A stretch of DNA of 64,000 nucleotides from Bipolaris cookei (GCA_002286855.1 NRSV01000107.1:1-64000), one strand, 5' to 3'. Shown: positions 9,287-21,372, numbered from the stretch's first letter. The notes: generated by a model not told the origin, from the sequence alone. Program-made: numbers and translations.

Positions 9287-11221
9287 ATGTCCCAACTACG
9301 TAAAGATACATTAACTCAGAGAGAAGGCAGAATTACTCTTGCTATTCAGGCCTATCGTACGGGCCAGTTTAAGAGCATTCGACGCGCTGCTGCTGTCTAC
9401 AACGTTCCTTTTCAGCGGCTTTCTGATCGGCTTAACAAAATCACTTTTCGACCCCAGATATCTCCAAACTGCCGCAAACTAACTGTCAAAGTGTAGGGTG
9501 CTGCTTGTTCTACTATCGACTCAGAGGTAGAGGTCTCTGCCTTCTACTTGTCCGTAGTAGACTCAGAGCCAGCTTGATTGAGAGATTGTAGAGAGAGAAG
9601 ATATGTGCTAGGGAAGAAACACTAATTGATTGATCGTTGGTAGTGTGAATTGATCTTGTGTGAAGTGCTCTGTCTTCTATCTACTTGCTATCCTACTACT
9701 ATATACATTAGCTAGATTAGATTCTAGAAGAGTCTATCTAGTAGTAGCTTGCGTAATCTATAGCGTCATAGATAGATGTCTATTGATCGATTATAGTCTT
9801 GATAGATCGACTATAGACTTGATTGATCGCAGAGTCCGGGTGTGGACTGCGCATCCGGATTCTGTAGTAGAATAGCTGAGTAGCTTATCTACAACACTAA
9901 CTATAATTGAAGAGCAAACAATTGTACGATATATTCTTGATCTAGACTCACGAGGATTTGCTCCCCGACTGTGTGAGGTAGCGGATATGGCAGAGAAACT
10001 ACTGCGCGTACGAGATGGCCAACCTTTGGGCAAGAACTGGGCAGAGCGATTTGTATCGCGTTCGGACGAGCTTAAAACAGCTTTCAATCGAGCAAAGGAC
10101 CGCCAGAGAATACAGCAGGAAGATCCAGAGGTTATTAACGCGTGGTTTGAGCTTGTACGAGAGACAATTGAGAAGTATGGAGTACATTCTGACGACATCC
10201 ATAACTTTGACGAGACTGGCTTTCAGATGGGCGTGATTGGCTCAATGAAGGTAGTTACAGGCGCAGAGCGTCGTACGAGGCCTACTTTGACGCAGCCAGG
10301 CAATCGTGAGTGGGTTACAGTTATTCAGAGCATCTGCGCTGCGGGGTATGCTACTCCGCCATTCATTATCTACAAGGGACGCGTCCATATCTCTGCTTGG
10401 TACGAAGAAGTAGATATACCGTACGATTGGAAGCTCTCAGTATCACAGAACGGCTGGACAAATAACGCGCTTGGTCTTGAGTGGTTAAAGCACTTTGACG
10501 AGCATACAAAGACGCGTCAGGCGGGGTCGTACAGGCTACTTATTCTTGACGGCCATGAGAGCCACCTAAACCAAGAATTTAAGGACTACTGTCTTGAACA
10601 GAAGATTCTTACTCTTTGTTCCTGCTCATAACTACCGCATATAACTTCAGAACCGATACATATATATATTAGCATCTTAAGCAGAAATACTCCCAACGCG
10701 TACGAGACTTGGCACACCACCATATCTGGCATATTGATAAAGAACGCTTCCTGCCAGCTTTTCGAGACGCGTTTTTTTGACGTGTTTACATCCGAAATTG
10801 GAAGAAGGCTTTTGTACGATCACCAACTGCTGCACAAGAAGGCTTCTCAAAGCTTATTGAAGGAGCTGAGGAGATGCTACATGAGAATGTGCTTATGAAG
10901 GCCCGCATACGAGAGCTTGAAGAGCAATTAGCTGAGGTAACAAAGCGCCGAGGGCGTAAAAGAAAGCGAATTCAGACAGGCGGGACACTAGACTTTGGTG
11001 CAGGAGCATCGCAGGCAGCTGAAAATGCTGCTACTGGTCGTACGGCATCAAAGAAGGCGCGTGGTGGGGGTAGTCAAGAAAAGGCTCTACCAGGTCAACG
11101 GCACTGTGGAACTTGTGGGAGAGTGGGCCATAACGCCCGTACGTGCCAAAAAGATGTAGAAGAAGATTCTCTATCAGATACAAGTGAGTTGTATAACGCA
11201 TCTATAGCTAGTGTAGAGTAA
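9287..11221 (+). pseudogene. Transposase remnant of element C (DDE_1 plus zinc knuckle)
   Basis: It starts at 9287 (MSQLRKD) with the psq-type helix-turn-helix, is cut by the solo LTR at 9484-9896, and resumes in the same frame at 9897 with a Tc5-type domain (LGKNWAERFVSRSDEL), NFDETGF near 10205 and LLILDGHESHLNQEF near 10545. After 10600 the frame is lost; the region that should carry the third acidic motif (QPLD..FSPLK) is missing. The C-terminal part (10874-11221) is recognisable: a coiled coil, a basic KRRGRKRKR patch and a CCHC knuckle (CGTCGRVGHNARTC). Not functional. Confidence 0.82.
9484..9896. repeat. Solo LTR with 5-bp target duplication
   Basis: A 413-bp sequence starting TGTCAAAG and ending ACAACA (TG...CA ends), flanked by a perfect CTAAC duplication at 9479-9483 and 9897-9901. 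Removing it and one duplicate restores the transposase frame of element C. Inside are repeated TGATAGATCGA/ATAGACTTGATTGATCG motifs. A lone LTR between duplicated 5-mers is the product of recombination between the two LTRs of an inserted retrotransposon. The superfamily cannot be told from the LTR alone. Confidence 0.85.
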
Positions 11222-11289
11222 TTCGAGTTTTCGTACATGAAGTTCGTGATGCCAAGAAAAAGTGTCCGGCTCGGTGGTGCTTTACGTTA

Positions 11290-12284
11290 AGGGTAACTTT
11301 TCCAATATGGTAGACGTGTCATCGCAGGTGATTCGTCAGGATAAACATACGCATGCAGTTTTCCCCGGCATTGCCTGATGGCAGCTCGACATGGATCAAA
11401 GGTCTAAGTAAAAATACATTTACTACTCTTCATACATGACGCCGTGAATCTGTGTATAAAAAACACCGAGTCTTTTGTTACATGGAAGTAGACTACTACA
11501 AACACAGATCTTGTAGTCTGCACCCACCCGTTGTGTAGCTTCAGCTTCAGGCCTTGACAAGGTAGGGATGCCCGCTGTGGTAGGGCGGTGGGTTGCACAC
11601 CGCTTCAAATAAGGCGTTCGACTACAGGTCCATTCAACGACACCCAAGACACCCAGTCAGCTTCACCTTGCATGCCTTGGATGAGACGGCTATCGCGACG
11701 GCTAATCAGCGATTGGATCTAAGCGCATAGTGATAACAATGCCAGGGCGCGACCGGCGTCTTGGAATGGGATGGTAAGGGCAGGCGTTGTTCTGACAAAA
11801 GCATTAAGATGTTTACAGTGCTGCTGGTGTCGTGTTGGGCACAACGTGAAATACTATATATAGTATATTGCACGGCGTTGTCTTGAAGATGGCTTCGTAA
11901 GGCTTTGTAACAGCGGGCAGCAGCTGACACCTTCAAGTGCGGAGTTGGTGTCGTTTAATAAACGAATCACTTAGCTGCGTTTTGCAATAATTGTTGTCGC
12001 CAAATCAGAGCCGGGGCTGGAATCCAGAGTGCGTCGTCTAACTAAATCTGACGGGAAAGGATGGTATCCCTTCTCTTGCACGTGCATTTTGATTTTATCG
12101 TGCAGCTTGTTGCTTCAATCAGTGGTTGGATGAGGATGGGCCGTGTCTGGGGCGGTGGCGAGAGGGTAATGGAGGGGGCTGGCGACGTCATGAAGTTTTT
12201 CCATATCAGCACCGCCGTCTCCGCCCATCAGCTCCATTTCATTTGCTCCCAAACTTCCCTTCTTCCAACCGACTGTCCAGCAGC
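11290..12284. other. Long intergenic region upstream of the HIG1-like gene
   Basis: About 1 kb. Only short chance reading frames on either strand and no recognised motif. The right part should contain the promoter and 5' UTR of the HIG1-like gene; a TATATATAGTATAT tract lies near 11855. Confidence 0.4.
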
Positions 12285-12521
12285 ATGTCTAGCAGCGCGT
12301 CAGAAACCGTGGTTGAGAAGTATCGCTACGAAATCCTCTTCGGCACGTGGTTAGCCGTCACAGGAGCGACATTTCTGCGCATCAAGCGACAGCCGTACAG
12401 CACCCGCCTGAAGATTGAGCAGTACGAAAGCATCTTCAAAGGCACTTCGCTCAGCGCTGTCCTTATCGGCATCGGTATCACACCTGCGCGCAGCACCGCG
12501 AGGCGCTTCACTGGCAACTAG
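12285..12521 (+). CDS. Small HIG1-domain-like protein, probably mitochondrial inner membrane
   Basis: A 78-residue protein from the ATG at 12285. After a short hydrophilic start it has two hydrophobic helices separated by a basic turn: EILFGTWLAVTGATFLRIKR and, after TRLKIEQYES, SLSAVLIGIGI. This helix-basic loop-helix pattern is that of HIG1 domains (Rcf1/Rcf2/Rcf3 in yeast), which associate with respiratory supercomplexes. The assignment rests on pattern, not a full alignment. The C-terminus is short and basic; a spliced downstream exon is not excluded. The frame is open upstream, but the proline- and arginine-rich upstream sequence looks like 5' UTR. Confidence 0.6.
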   Translation: MSSSASETVVEKYRYEILFGTWLAVTGATFLRIKRQPYSTRLKIEQYESIFKGTSLSAVLIGIGITPARSTARRFTGN

Positions 12522-12777
12522 GAACTAGACTGTGCTCGGAACGGGCCAGCAAGCGTCTGAGGCTGAGAAGAGAAGGATGAAGACATTTGGCACATACAGA
12601 CACTGCTGACCATCGCTCACAATCGCCACTATCCGTGTTTTGTTTTGTCGAGCTGCTGCTGGTGGAGCAATCGGATGCATCCCGGCTTGGCATTTCCCCG
12701 CAACTTTCACATGCGAACGCGCTCCACTCCGTCTTCTTGTCCACTATTCTCCTAAGACGTGCATCACCAACAACAAC

Positions 12778-13611
12778 ATGTTGCTACGCTTGGGCTCGCT
12801 GAGCTTTGAGATCAGCATGTGGAGTCCCATCTATGCCGTCGCGCCCTTTGTCCTGCTCTCCGTCTCCATCCCGCTCGCCTTCTTCGCCCTCGTCACTACG
12901 TCCATTGCCATCACGCTTCTGTCATTGCGCGCATTGGCCGTCTACTTCCACCTGGCCATTGCCATTGTAGGCGCGTGGCTCTCACCGTCATCTCCATCGA
13001 AACACAGCTCTCCCCGTCGTTCTCGTCCCATACCCGCGTCAGCCCGACATTCACCAAAAAGCGCGTACCAACGCTCTCGTCGTACCAGTATCACCGGCAC
13101 AGCATTTACCAAGGGCCCTGTTGCCTATTCTGCTCAGTCTCCGAACTTCCTTCAGCGGAAGAACAATTCGCTTACTGCACTGATCGGCACCAGCGAACTG
13201 ACGCGAGATTTTGAAGGTGTGGGTGGCTGGAGAGTAGCGGGTGATGACGATGAGGAGGCATTGTGGATGGGCATCAACTCAAGACTTGAATTGCCTGCCG
13301 AGACACCAACCAGAAGGCGCAGGCTAAGCCATACGGGTACTGCCAGCCCAGGCCAGCGATTTAGCGTCGGGTCGGAGATCTTACGGATGAGTCCGGTGCA
13401 GAGTAGGTCGAGAACACCCGTACGGTTCGTGCATGACGATGAGTATGGCTATTTCCCCCAGCAGCCCATATCAAACAACACACGCTTCAGCCACAGCCCA
13501 GACATCGCCCACGAACGCAAGAGACGAAAGAGCACTAGCGCGAGTAGCACGTCCAGTAACACATCAACTGGCCTGACAATAGCAACAAAGCACTCAGGAG
13601 AGAAACTCTGA
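12778..13611 (+). CDS. Hypothetical two-helix membrane protein with disordered basic tail
   Basis: 277 residues from the ATG at 12778 (MLLRLGSLSFEISMW). The frame extends upstream to 12640, but that part has no membrane or domain character. Residues about 15-70 contain two long hydrophobic segments (YAVAPFVLLSVSIPLAFFAL and ITLLSLRALAVYFHLAIAIV), likely a hairpin in a membrane. The remaining 200 residues are Ser/Arg-rich and mostly disordered, with short SP and RS motifs suggesting phosphorylation. I do not recognise a family. Confidence 0.6.
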   Translation: MLLRLGSLSFEISMWSPIYAVAPFVLLSVSIPLAFFALVTTSIAITLLSLRALAVYFHLAIAIVGAWLSPSSPSKHSSPRRSRPIPASARHSPKSAYQRSRRTSITGTAFTKGPVAYSAQSPNFLQRKNNSLTALIGTSELTRDFEGVGGWRVAGDDDEEALWMGINSRLELPAETPTRRRRLSHTGTASPGQRFSVGSEILRMSPVQSRSRTPVRFVHDDEYGYFPQQPISNNTRFSHSPDIAHERKRRKSTSASSTSSNTSTGLTIATKHSGEKL

Positions 13612-15407
13612 CTTGAGCAACGCATGGCAGTCGTGTTCTCTCTATCACCCAAAGGACCAATTTTTGTTTGCTTTTCATAACGTGTTGACAAGGCATGCTT
13701 CAACCATGAATTGGATTTCAGGCATGAGCGGTATCGAGAGGGCCTTCTTTGGATCAACGAGAAAAAAGCTACCGTATACAAGCCAATGCCTTCCCCTCTC
13801 TGCGTATTGCAATGGAAGCCAGCTTGCACAATAGGCCCTTCTACCGCTTTGCTAGCGAGTTTATTCGTTTTTCAACATTAGTACGAGCTATCAGCTCATG
13901 GTATCAACTTGAACCAACCATTAGTATACAGCCGAGCAGCTGAGCAATTTTCGAGTCGGTTGCAATTTGTCATTACCGTGGTTGCTTTCCTCAGTCATCT
14001 GCTTATCACGATGAGTAGATCCCAGCGCCAAACTTAACAGGCTACCATCGAGCAAGGGATGTGCAAGTCGACAGCCTACATGGGGGCAGAGGACCTCCAA
14101 CATAAAAGATACATACACTTTTAAGGATTCGCGCAACGGCGGGCGTTTCTGGCCTTGGATCAGCTTAGGGGGAAGCGAGTTTTGATTCGAAATACATAAT
14201 GCAAATATCAAGAATTGATATTTACAACACTTTTATTAAGAACTGATATTCACAACGCGTTCTTCAGAATCGTCTTGATGATTGCGCTTACCGCCATCCA
14301 CATGTCATTCCGCCTCAGCTCAACCTGTCATAGGTAACATCCAAACTTCTTTAGCAGCCAATGGAATACGTCTTTGCGAACTTGTAATCCTTCCATGACG
14401 TCTCGTGCTCTCCCCCAATTTGAAATCTGACAACTGCACAACGCAGCTCCAGCGTCTCACTAGCGCTTCGTAAATCAAGATCCCCGCGAATCTGCCTCGG
14501 TCTAAGCCGCCAGCGTGCTGAAACGTCTTCGCTCGCAAGGCTAGCTCAGATAAAGCAGCATACGTGTATATCTGGAACAGAATGGTGCGACGGGGCAGGT
14601 ACATCAGTACGAGTCATCGCAGCCAAAGGATCAATGTTTTGTTAACGTTGAATGTATGCAAAGATAGCTAGCCAGTTGGGGGTGCCCAACTGTCGAGTCT
14701 CTGGACATGATTGGGGCTTTTGCTGATGTTCCTTTCTGGATCTGTCCACGGTTACGCAACATTCCTGGAGCACGTATCACAATAGAGTCAGTCATGTAAG
14801 GGTTGTGCATGTCATTGACTGGTAGCGTACGTTTCAAGATCGTCGCATTAGCGGACGGCTCCACCACGGGATGTTCACATCCACTAGGGCAACCCTGGAA
14901 GCCAGTCAAAAGTTCCACGTCCGAGTGTCAGGGCCATTGACAGAAACGCTTCTTCACAATGCACAGTCTCGGCGATGTGATCTATTCTGTTTTCTCGGTA
15001 GACCTGTGCCGATTCCCACACCCAGGTAGGTTAGCAGAATGTATGATTTCTTTAACCTGGATTGGTCAAGTCATGTAGCTCTCTCCTGCATATTTTGATC
15101 GATAAAAGCAAATTCCACCTATACCCGGCCTTATAGATAGGCCATGGCTGTTCTCACCACGCTACGCGCTGGACATGGAGTCGGAGCGTTTCTAGTTTCA
15201 TGCCTAGAATGTTTCGGCATTACTATCCTCGACAGGATCACCATGTTCACTGGTGCCAACATGTACTAGGGCACGGCTACCAGCTGGCAACGCCGCACAT
15301 CTTCCTTGATGCCATAAGTGGTGTGGCAACTTACCTGCAACAACATTGTCAAGCTTTCTTCTCTTTTTGCAGATGTCGTTGAGATACCCCATTAGACTGT
15401 TTTAATA
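13612..15407. other. 1.8-kb stretch without a supported gene
   Basis: Only short frames without conserved features on both strands. The right end may hold a 5' UTR of the next gene: a GT...AG-like segment ends in a pyrimidine-rich TTTTTGCAG at 15366-15374. No transposon ends, tRNA or tandem repeat recognised. Confidence 0.4.
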
Positions 15408-18400
15408 ATGTTTTCTTCTATTGCTGGCATGTTTACCTGGTGCCTACTGGCATTTTCGGCTATTTTCTTCCTATCATACTCTTCGGTTGGCTTCTGGATC
15501 AGCGGGCAGAGTCCAGACGCTACCGGCGATTACCCACATAGCCTCACGGCTATCTTTTCCACAAGAACCCTCGATTCGCTGAATCAAGATCCACAGTTTC
15601 ACGACGCACTACTATCACTTACCGCGATAGTCGCACGTTCTTCTGCGGACTTGGGAAGAAAGTTTGGGTGGGAAGAACTGAGGAGCTTCGGAACGAACCT
15701 GACAGATGGAGTTGGCCGCATTCGCAATAAGCAACAACACAGACACAAAAGGCAAGATCCTTTGGCAAATTTTGGCGCATCCTTGGAGGACTTGTTGGGT
15801 GGTATAGGTATAGGAGAGAATTCGTCATGTGGACTAACAAATATCCTTGGTTGTCTGGGAGACTCCCTCACTGATTCACTCGGTACACCTGCTCTCTTCT
15901 TGGGCATTGGTCTTGGGTAAGTATGCTAGCATACAAACAGGCCAAACTAACTCGTCACAGCATGGGAACAGCCACTGGGCTCAACTTGACTGACGCGGAG
16001 GAAGCTAGTGCGATAGCCAACAGTATCGTGACTGCGTACAACTTGTCCGCGACTGGGATAAACCTCGCTGCTCAGCAGTTGGGAAATGGGCTATCGAGGC
16101 AACTGTTGCCTGCAGTCGATAAAGGAAAAGTTCCAATCGGCCTGGCAGCGTATGCTCTAGCATCTGGAGTCGGCAACGCAACTGCAGTAGGCTTGGGTCT
16201 GACAAAGAAGCGGTTTCAACCATCCCAAGATTCAAGCATTATAGGGATAGCAGGTAATCTTGGCTTGGGAGTTGCAATGCCACTAGTTGGAAAAAGGGAT
16301 CTCAGAGCCTCGATAACCAGCTGGACTAACAGCTCGACTGCTTCAGAACTAATACAGCGGCTTCCTCGATTTGCAGCAGCAGCTGGCATTGGCTTAGGAA
16401 AAGGCATGAGAAACGGGTTCGGCCTGCATATGAAAGACAAAAACCGAAAACAACAAAAACGGCAGCTTCAAGACGCTCCATTGGATTCTCCAAAGCTCCC
16501 CAAGGCTGTAAGACTATTCGCCAAGGGTCTCAGTCAGTCATTCATTCAAGGAAGCAACTTTTCAGACATCAATGCTGCAATGAGCGCGGCTTTGTTTAGT
16601 TCATTTGATGTTCCGGCAATGCTTGGGTCTATAGCGGCGGGGGCTGGAGCTGGTATTGGCACGGGAATCGCCGTCGGGTTGGATATCAAGACTAGCAACA
16701 GCAGTTCGACGATTACCGGAGATATCAGCACCGAAGAGGTACAAACGGCTTTGGCGGCCGAATCATTTACACGAAACCTCTTTTCAAACTTTCTCGAGAA
16801 TAGTTCCGCCGTAGAAAAGGCCATGAAGTTGATTACAGACAGCCCACCACAGGTAATCAAACTTTTCGATGTGGCCAAGGCAGCGGAAGGCTTAGGTAGA
16901 GGCGCAATCGAGGGCGTCGTGATTGCCATGTCCTCATGCGGAGGGCTCAAAAATCTCATTGCCGGCAATTTTCCGGTCGATACATTCGGGAAGTTGCCAG
17001 CGTTGGGTCCAACACAATTCAACGACTCCATCAACGGTGCTGCTGTAGGCTTTGCGCGAGGTTTGTCCGGCAAGGCAACTATACTCATTGCAGAAGTTGC
17101 AAGGAATCTTACAGGAGGGCCACAAGCACCAGAAGATGCTACTGTGGGTCAAAAGCGTAGCATTGGTGATGAGGATGAGGGGGTCAGTGTAGGTAGGGCT
17201 GTACGCTCAGAGATATCGCATCACTCACTGACAGGGTCCAGATAAAACCAATCCCCTCTCCACTCGCCAAAGTCAACTACCCGATGGAGCTCAAATACCA
17301 TTGGCGATCGATTCAGATACAGCACAGATAGGTGCGCAGAAAATCGTTGATTCCCTAACTTGCCAGGGCGTTGGCGGCATCATCTCGGCAGCTTTGGGAT
17401 TCATGTCTACGTCAAAAGCGGAGGTTGAGATGATTGAGATAGCCATGGGCCAAGTGGGAGCTCCACTCGATCCCATGGTCTTGCGACTTTTGCCTCAAGG
17501 ACCAGTCGTGGTCACATCAGAAGGCAACAACTTTGAAATCAACGCGCAGGAGAAAAGCATTAGAATCAATGGGCAAGCACTGGGTTTGTTCACTACACTT
17601 ACTTGGCTGCACGGTAAGCACACAAAGAACAGTGCCTTGAAGCAGGCTAGTGGCTGATATTGGACTCTAGTGATTTTTACAAGTCTAGGCTTTCTCCTTT
17701 TCCTGCCGCTGTATCTTATCTGGGGTGTGGCCTGGCGCTTCTCGGTTCTCATAGGCTACCCGGTTGGCGAAATGAAGAACCGGAAATGGCGTATGGGTTT
17801 TCTGACTATGTTTGCTGTTTTTGGTACTACTGGCATCATTTTGGGCATTGTCGGTATGGGCAATACCGGTCATTTCAGGGACATGCACGGCGTAAGTGCC
17901 CCTCGCTGCAGAGTTCACAACAGGCCATCGACTTACTTATTCAACCAGATACTCGGCTTGGTCTGTCTTATCATCATCTTGCCTACGTTTGGTCTTAGTG
18001 TCGCCCGCCTACGTAGTACGATGCCGCATCCCTCACCTTCTACGTTTGTGGGACTCAAAGGCCCTATCGAACTTGCCAAATCATCACAGCGTATTTATTT
18101 CTTGAGCAGTTTCAGCATACAGCTCAGTTTGATGTTGGGCCAATTTGCTTTTCTTGGGGGGTTCAAGACACTTCGTACCATCTCGCTATGCATTGTAGAT
18201 GCGTTCTTCTCTTCCGACTCTTCCGCGGGGATTGTTAGCATCCTGCTCATAGTACAAATGAGCGCCACGGCATTAGTGGGTATCAGAGGATGGATAGAAC
18301 AACATATTGCCAAGAAAGTAAGCGCTGGAATCTCACCAAGAACCGAGTCTTCTATTTTCAACCACGGGAGACACGACACAATGGCGACATTCGGATTCGA

Positions 18401-18947
18401 CAAAAAGGACACCCTTGTGGCTCTCAACCCAGCCGTAAGAAGGCGATCGAATTTCTCGGGGAAAACAGAAGATCTCAAGGGTTCCGAAGACAGTGGCATC
18501 GGGGCGCCGTTCAATTTCCGCAAAGAAGGCAGCATCGGCGAGCAAGGCGGAGTCGAAGACAAGGAAAGAAACAGGGTTGAACCCTTTCTCTCGCCCGAAG
18601 AACGGGACAACTATCAAGAGCGTGGCATTTACAACCCCAAGACGGGAGGGTACATTCAACAACAGGCCATGACCAATGGTGGTTATTACAACAGCCTAGC
18701 TGCATACGGCGAGCGGCGGCCTTCGTCTGACATATTTGACCCGCAGCTCTCACCGAGTCCACGCATCACGCCGACGGGACCGAAGACGTCGAATGTGTCG
18801 ACCAAAGACTTGTGGCCGCCTCCCATGCCGGAGTCTGAGCGGCTCTATTCAAGAGCGAGGGCGGCCAATTCGGTGAGCAGTCGGTATAGTCGGCCGATTG
18901 ATGGAAATGTTCCTGTGCGGGACAGTTTTATGGGGTTTGGGGCTTGA
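15408..18947 (+). CDS. Large polytopic membrane protein, cytochrome b561-like core (tentative)
   Basis: Five exons: 15408-15916, 15961-17188, 17235-17613, 17671-17891 and 17949-18947, giving 1111 residues with all phases agreeing. The introns are GT-AG of 44-58 bp; the fourth (GTAAGT...CCAG, 57 bp) is in frame and could be retained. An N-terminal hydrophobic signal/anchor is followed by some 550 residues of luminal-type sequence with recurring Gly/Ala-rich helices (GLGVAMPLVG, AAGAGAGIGTGIAVGL) and N-glycosylation sites. From about residue 700 there are at least five membrane segments; His in WLH and DMHG beside helices fit a b561/ferric-reductase-like heme core, but I cannot confirm all four ligands. 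A disordered 250-residue cytoplasmic tail follows. It may be a transmembrane electron carrier; function unproven. Confidence 0.75.
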
Positions 18948-19303
18948 AACGGACTGTAAAAGGAGGGATAATCGGCAGGAAATATACCCAAGTAGTTTAG
19001 ATAGCGACTTTGCTTGCAGTCGAATTTTTGTACATGTATAAAATGGATGTGAATTTGTAAACGGTATATATTTGTGCGTTTGTACGTATATACTCTGCTA
19101 CATATTATACGGCTACATGACTTGATAGAGAGAAAGGACAAGGGGGTGTCGAACAAGGTGACGGAACCCTGCATGTCCCGCCCGCATGGCCCACAAGTCC
19201 CGTATGAGCTTGGCTGAGTGTCACCCACAAGTCCATCTGGTTGCCTCGTTTACGACGGCACCCTGCGTGCGAATATTGCCGTCTTGTAGCTATCGTGGCA
19301 GCA
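18948..19303. promoter_or_regulatory. Intergenic region before the dehydrogenase kinase gene
   Basis: 356 bp holding the 3' UTR of the b561-like gene (AT-rich to about 19120) and the promoter/5' UTR of the kinase gene. No further gene. Confidence 0.4.
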
Positions 19304-20853
19304 ATGGCGCAGGTTCAACGGCCTCTCATTATTCAATCCCAAGTCATACGGCTCTGCTGTCCGCGCACGGCGAGGAGGGCTAGTAACGCGCTGTTGGCAC
19401 GTGGGAGTCGACACCAGAAGCTGCACACCAGGACAGTCACAGACAGGGACATTTCGCATCTGGCGAGCCTGCCTCTCTACCCAATAACCCTGGCTGATCT
19501 TGTAAAGTAAGACACTGACTTGAGTGGGATTGCGCAGCAAAGGCTGGCCCAAGTAACTGACACGGCGCACGCAACAGACATGGACGACCACCGCTGACAA
19601 CCCAACAACTCCTCCAGTCGGCCAACTTCACCCTTTCCATCCTGCCCGCCCGCCTCGCCCATCGCATCCAGTCGCTGCGCAACCTCCCATTCATTGTCGT
19701 GTCAAACCCCCATGTGTCCAAGATCCACTCCAACTACATGCACAGCCTGTCGACGCTGCTGCCATGGGCCGAGCAGGAAATCAAGACGCTAGAGGAGGAA
19801 ATCAAATTCACAGAGGTCATGGCTGACCTGGTGCAGACACACGCAAACACGATTAGCATACTGGCAAGAGGCTTTTTGGAGGCGAGAAAGTACATCAGCC
19901 CAAGCAACGTCACGCGCTTTCTTGACGAGCACCTGCGGGCTAGGATAGGCACGCGACTGATTGCAGAGCAGCATTTGTCACTGCACTTTTCCAGCCAGCC
20001 CCACTGCGAAATGATGCATGATGTCGACAACAACCCGGGATTCATTGGCGTCATCGATACCAAGCTGAAACCCGCGCGCATTGTCCATCACTGCGCTAAC
20101 GTGGTGGGTGAGATTTGTGAGCTGAAATATGGCGTGCGGCCGACAGTGGTTGTTAATGGCGAGCCCGGATACGAATTTGCCCACGTGCCCGTACACCTCG
20201 AGTACATCATCACCGAACTACTCAAGAATGCCTTCCGCGCAACCGTCGAGAGTGGCATGGAGCGCGAGCCCATTGAAGTCACCATCGCCCCACTACCCGA
20301 GCTGTTGCCAGAGAACAGAGTTGCAGATAGCGGAGAGGGGGAAAGCATACGTGATCACAAGATTGACAATGACAGCCAAGGAAATGTAGACAAGGCATCC
20401 CAGCGCTTCAGCGACAGTACGTCGTCATCCCCGCCTCCGACAGCTGCCGACATCCTTCCTCTCAAACACAGTACGCCCGGTGTGACGATACGCATCCGCG
20501 ACCGCGGCGGTGGCATCTCGCCAGAAAACCTCCAACACATCTGGGATTACAGTTTCACCACATTCAATGACGCACAAGCCTCGTCTACGCTGTCGGGAGG
20601 TTCGGTACATTCGGCAAATGGCATGGATGCTCTGAATGCTTTCTCGGGGGCTGGAGGGGACGGGGCAAATAGCCTGGCGGGACTAGGATATGGACTGCCA
20701 CTAGGCAGAGCCTATGCAGAATACTTTGGAGGGGGTATTGCGGTGCAGAGTCTGTGGGGATGGGGCACAGATGTATATCTTAGCCTGAGGGGCGTGGGGC
20801 GTGTAGACAGTGTGCAAGAGGCAAAGGAGGAGGCTGAGAAGAGGCAGCGATGA
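19304..20853 (+). CDS. Mitochondrial pyruvate/branched-chain 2-oxoacid dehydrogenase kinase
   Basis: Two exons: 19304-19506 and 19578-20853, joined by a 71-bp GT-AG intron that restores the conserved ADLVKHGRPPL segment; 492 residues. The first 40 residues are basic and lack acids (CCPRTARRASNALLARGS), a mitochondrial targeting sequence. The N-terminal four-helix domain (BCDHK_Adom3 type) spans roughly residues 60-240. The GHKL ATP-binding domain follows: N box ELLKNAFRATVE, G1 DRGGGI, G2 GLGYGLPLGRAYAEYFGG. An acidic Ser-rich insert of about 60 residues lies between N box and G1. The enzyme phosphorylates E1-alpha of the pyruvate or branched-chain dehydrogenase complex and switches it off; sequence alone does not say which. 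An in-frame ATG lies further upstream at 19241. Confidence 0.92.
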
Positions 20854-21035
20854 AGTACTACACATGTGCATGACCTGGTTGGTAGACTACTGGCTTGCTG
20901 TAAATGGTGGCCATTACTACTATGTACTTTGTGCAGTCATGACGGTCATGCAGCATGTCATGAGGTATCGCTTGGTGTTCGCATTACATTTGTATCTTTG
21001 CTATGGTATCAGCGTCGCCCCGTGCACGACACGCT

Positions 21036-21372
21036 CTATTGCGTACGGACCTCGGCGTCCTTTTCTACAGTAACATGCTCGTTGGACTCGAGAGTCGACA
21101 CGACGTCGTCAGGGATCTCGGCGCTGTCCAGGTAGTCAGCATGTTTGTCTGGCTCGTATAACACCGAGAGACTAGAAGGACGTACGTGAAACCCTTGATG
21201 AGAGTAAACTCGTTGACGATTTTGCCGCCCTGGTCAGTGACCTTCTTCTTTGCGGCTTCAAGCTCCTCCTTGGGGGCGTCCTTCTTGAGGGTAATCTTTA
21301 CAAGAGAGTATTAGCATGTTACTCTTTCCCGCTAACGACATGTGGGGGGTTACTTGCGTTGAACTGGGCCAT
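21036..21372 (-). CDS. PBI2: Proteinase B inhibitor, Pbi2/I9 propeptide-like
   Basis: Three exons on the minus strand: 21372-21358, 21295-21186 and 21123-21036, 70 residues. The protein has the peptidase-inhibitor I9 fold pattern: an opening strand (FNITLKKDAP), a helix (KEELEAAKKKVTDQGGKI), then EFTLIKGFTAEIPDD and a closing strand. Yeast Pbi2 has the same length and motifs; it inhibits vacuolar subtilisin Prb1 and helps vacuole fusion. The first intron (21357-21296) begins GCAAGT, not GT; only this choice keeps the conserved FNITLKK frame. The second is GT-AG (21185-21124). Divergent from BMS1. Confidence 0.88.

Larger units (their letters stand above)
9207..11287 (+). mobile_element. Fot1-like DNA transposon C, degraded and carrying a solo LTR
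   Basis: The ends are inverted repeats starting ACGTAAAGCACCACCGAGCC (left, 9207) with the complement ending at 11287, each flanked by TA (9205-9206; 11288-11289). The left end carries two tandem copies of a 17-bp unit (ACCACCGAGCCGGACAC), the right end one. The outermost TAACGT matches the other family members in the window. Without the LTR the element would be about 1.67 kb, shorter than its relatives, because part of the transposase core is deleted around 10620-10870. Confidence 0.87.

Noticed and set aside
18095..18610. 171-codon frame antisense to the b561-like gene
   Set aside because: Shadow of the coding strand; no independent features.
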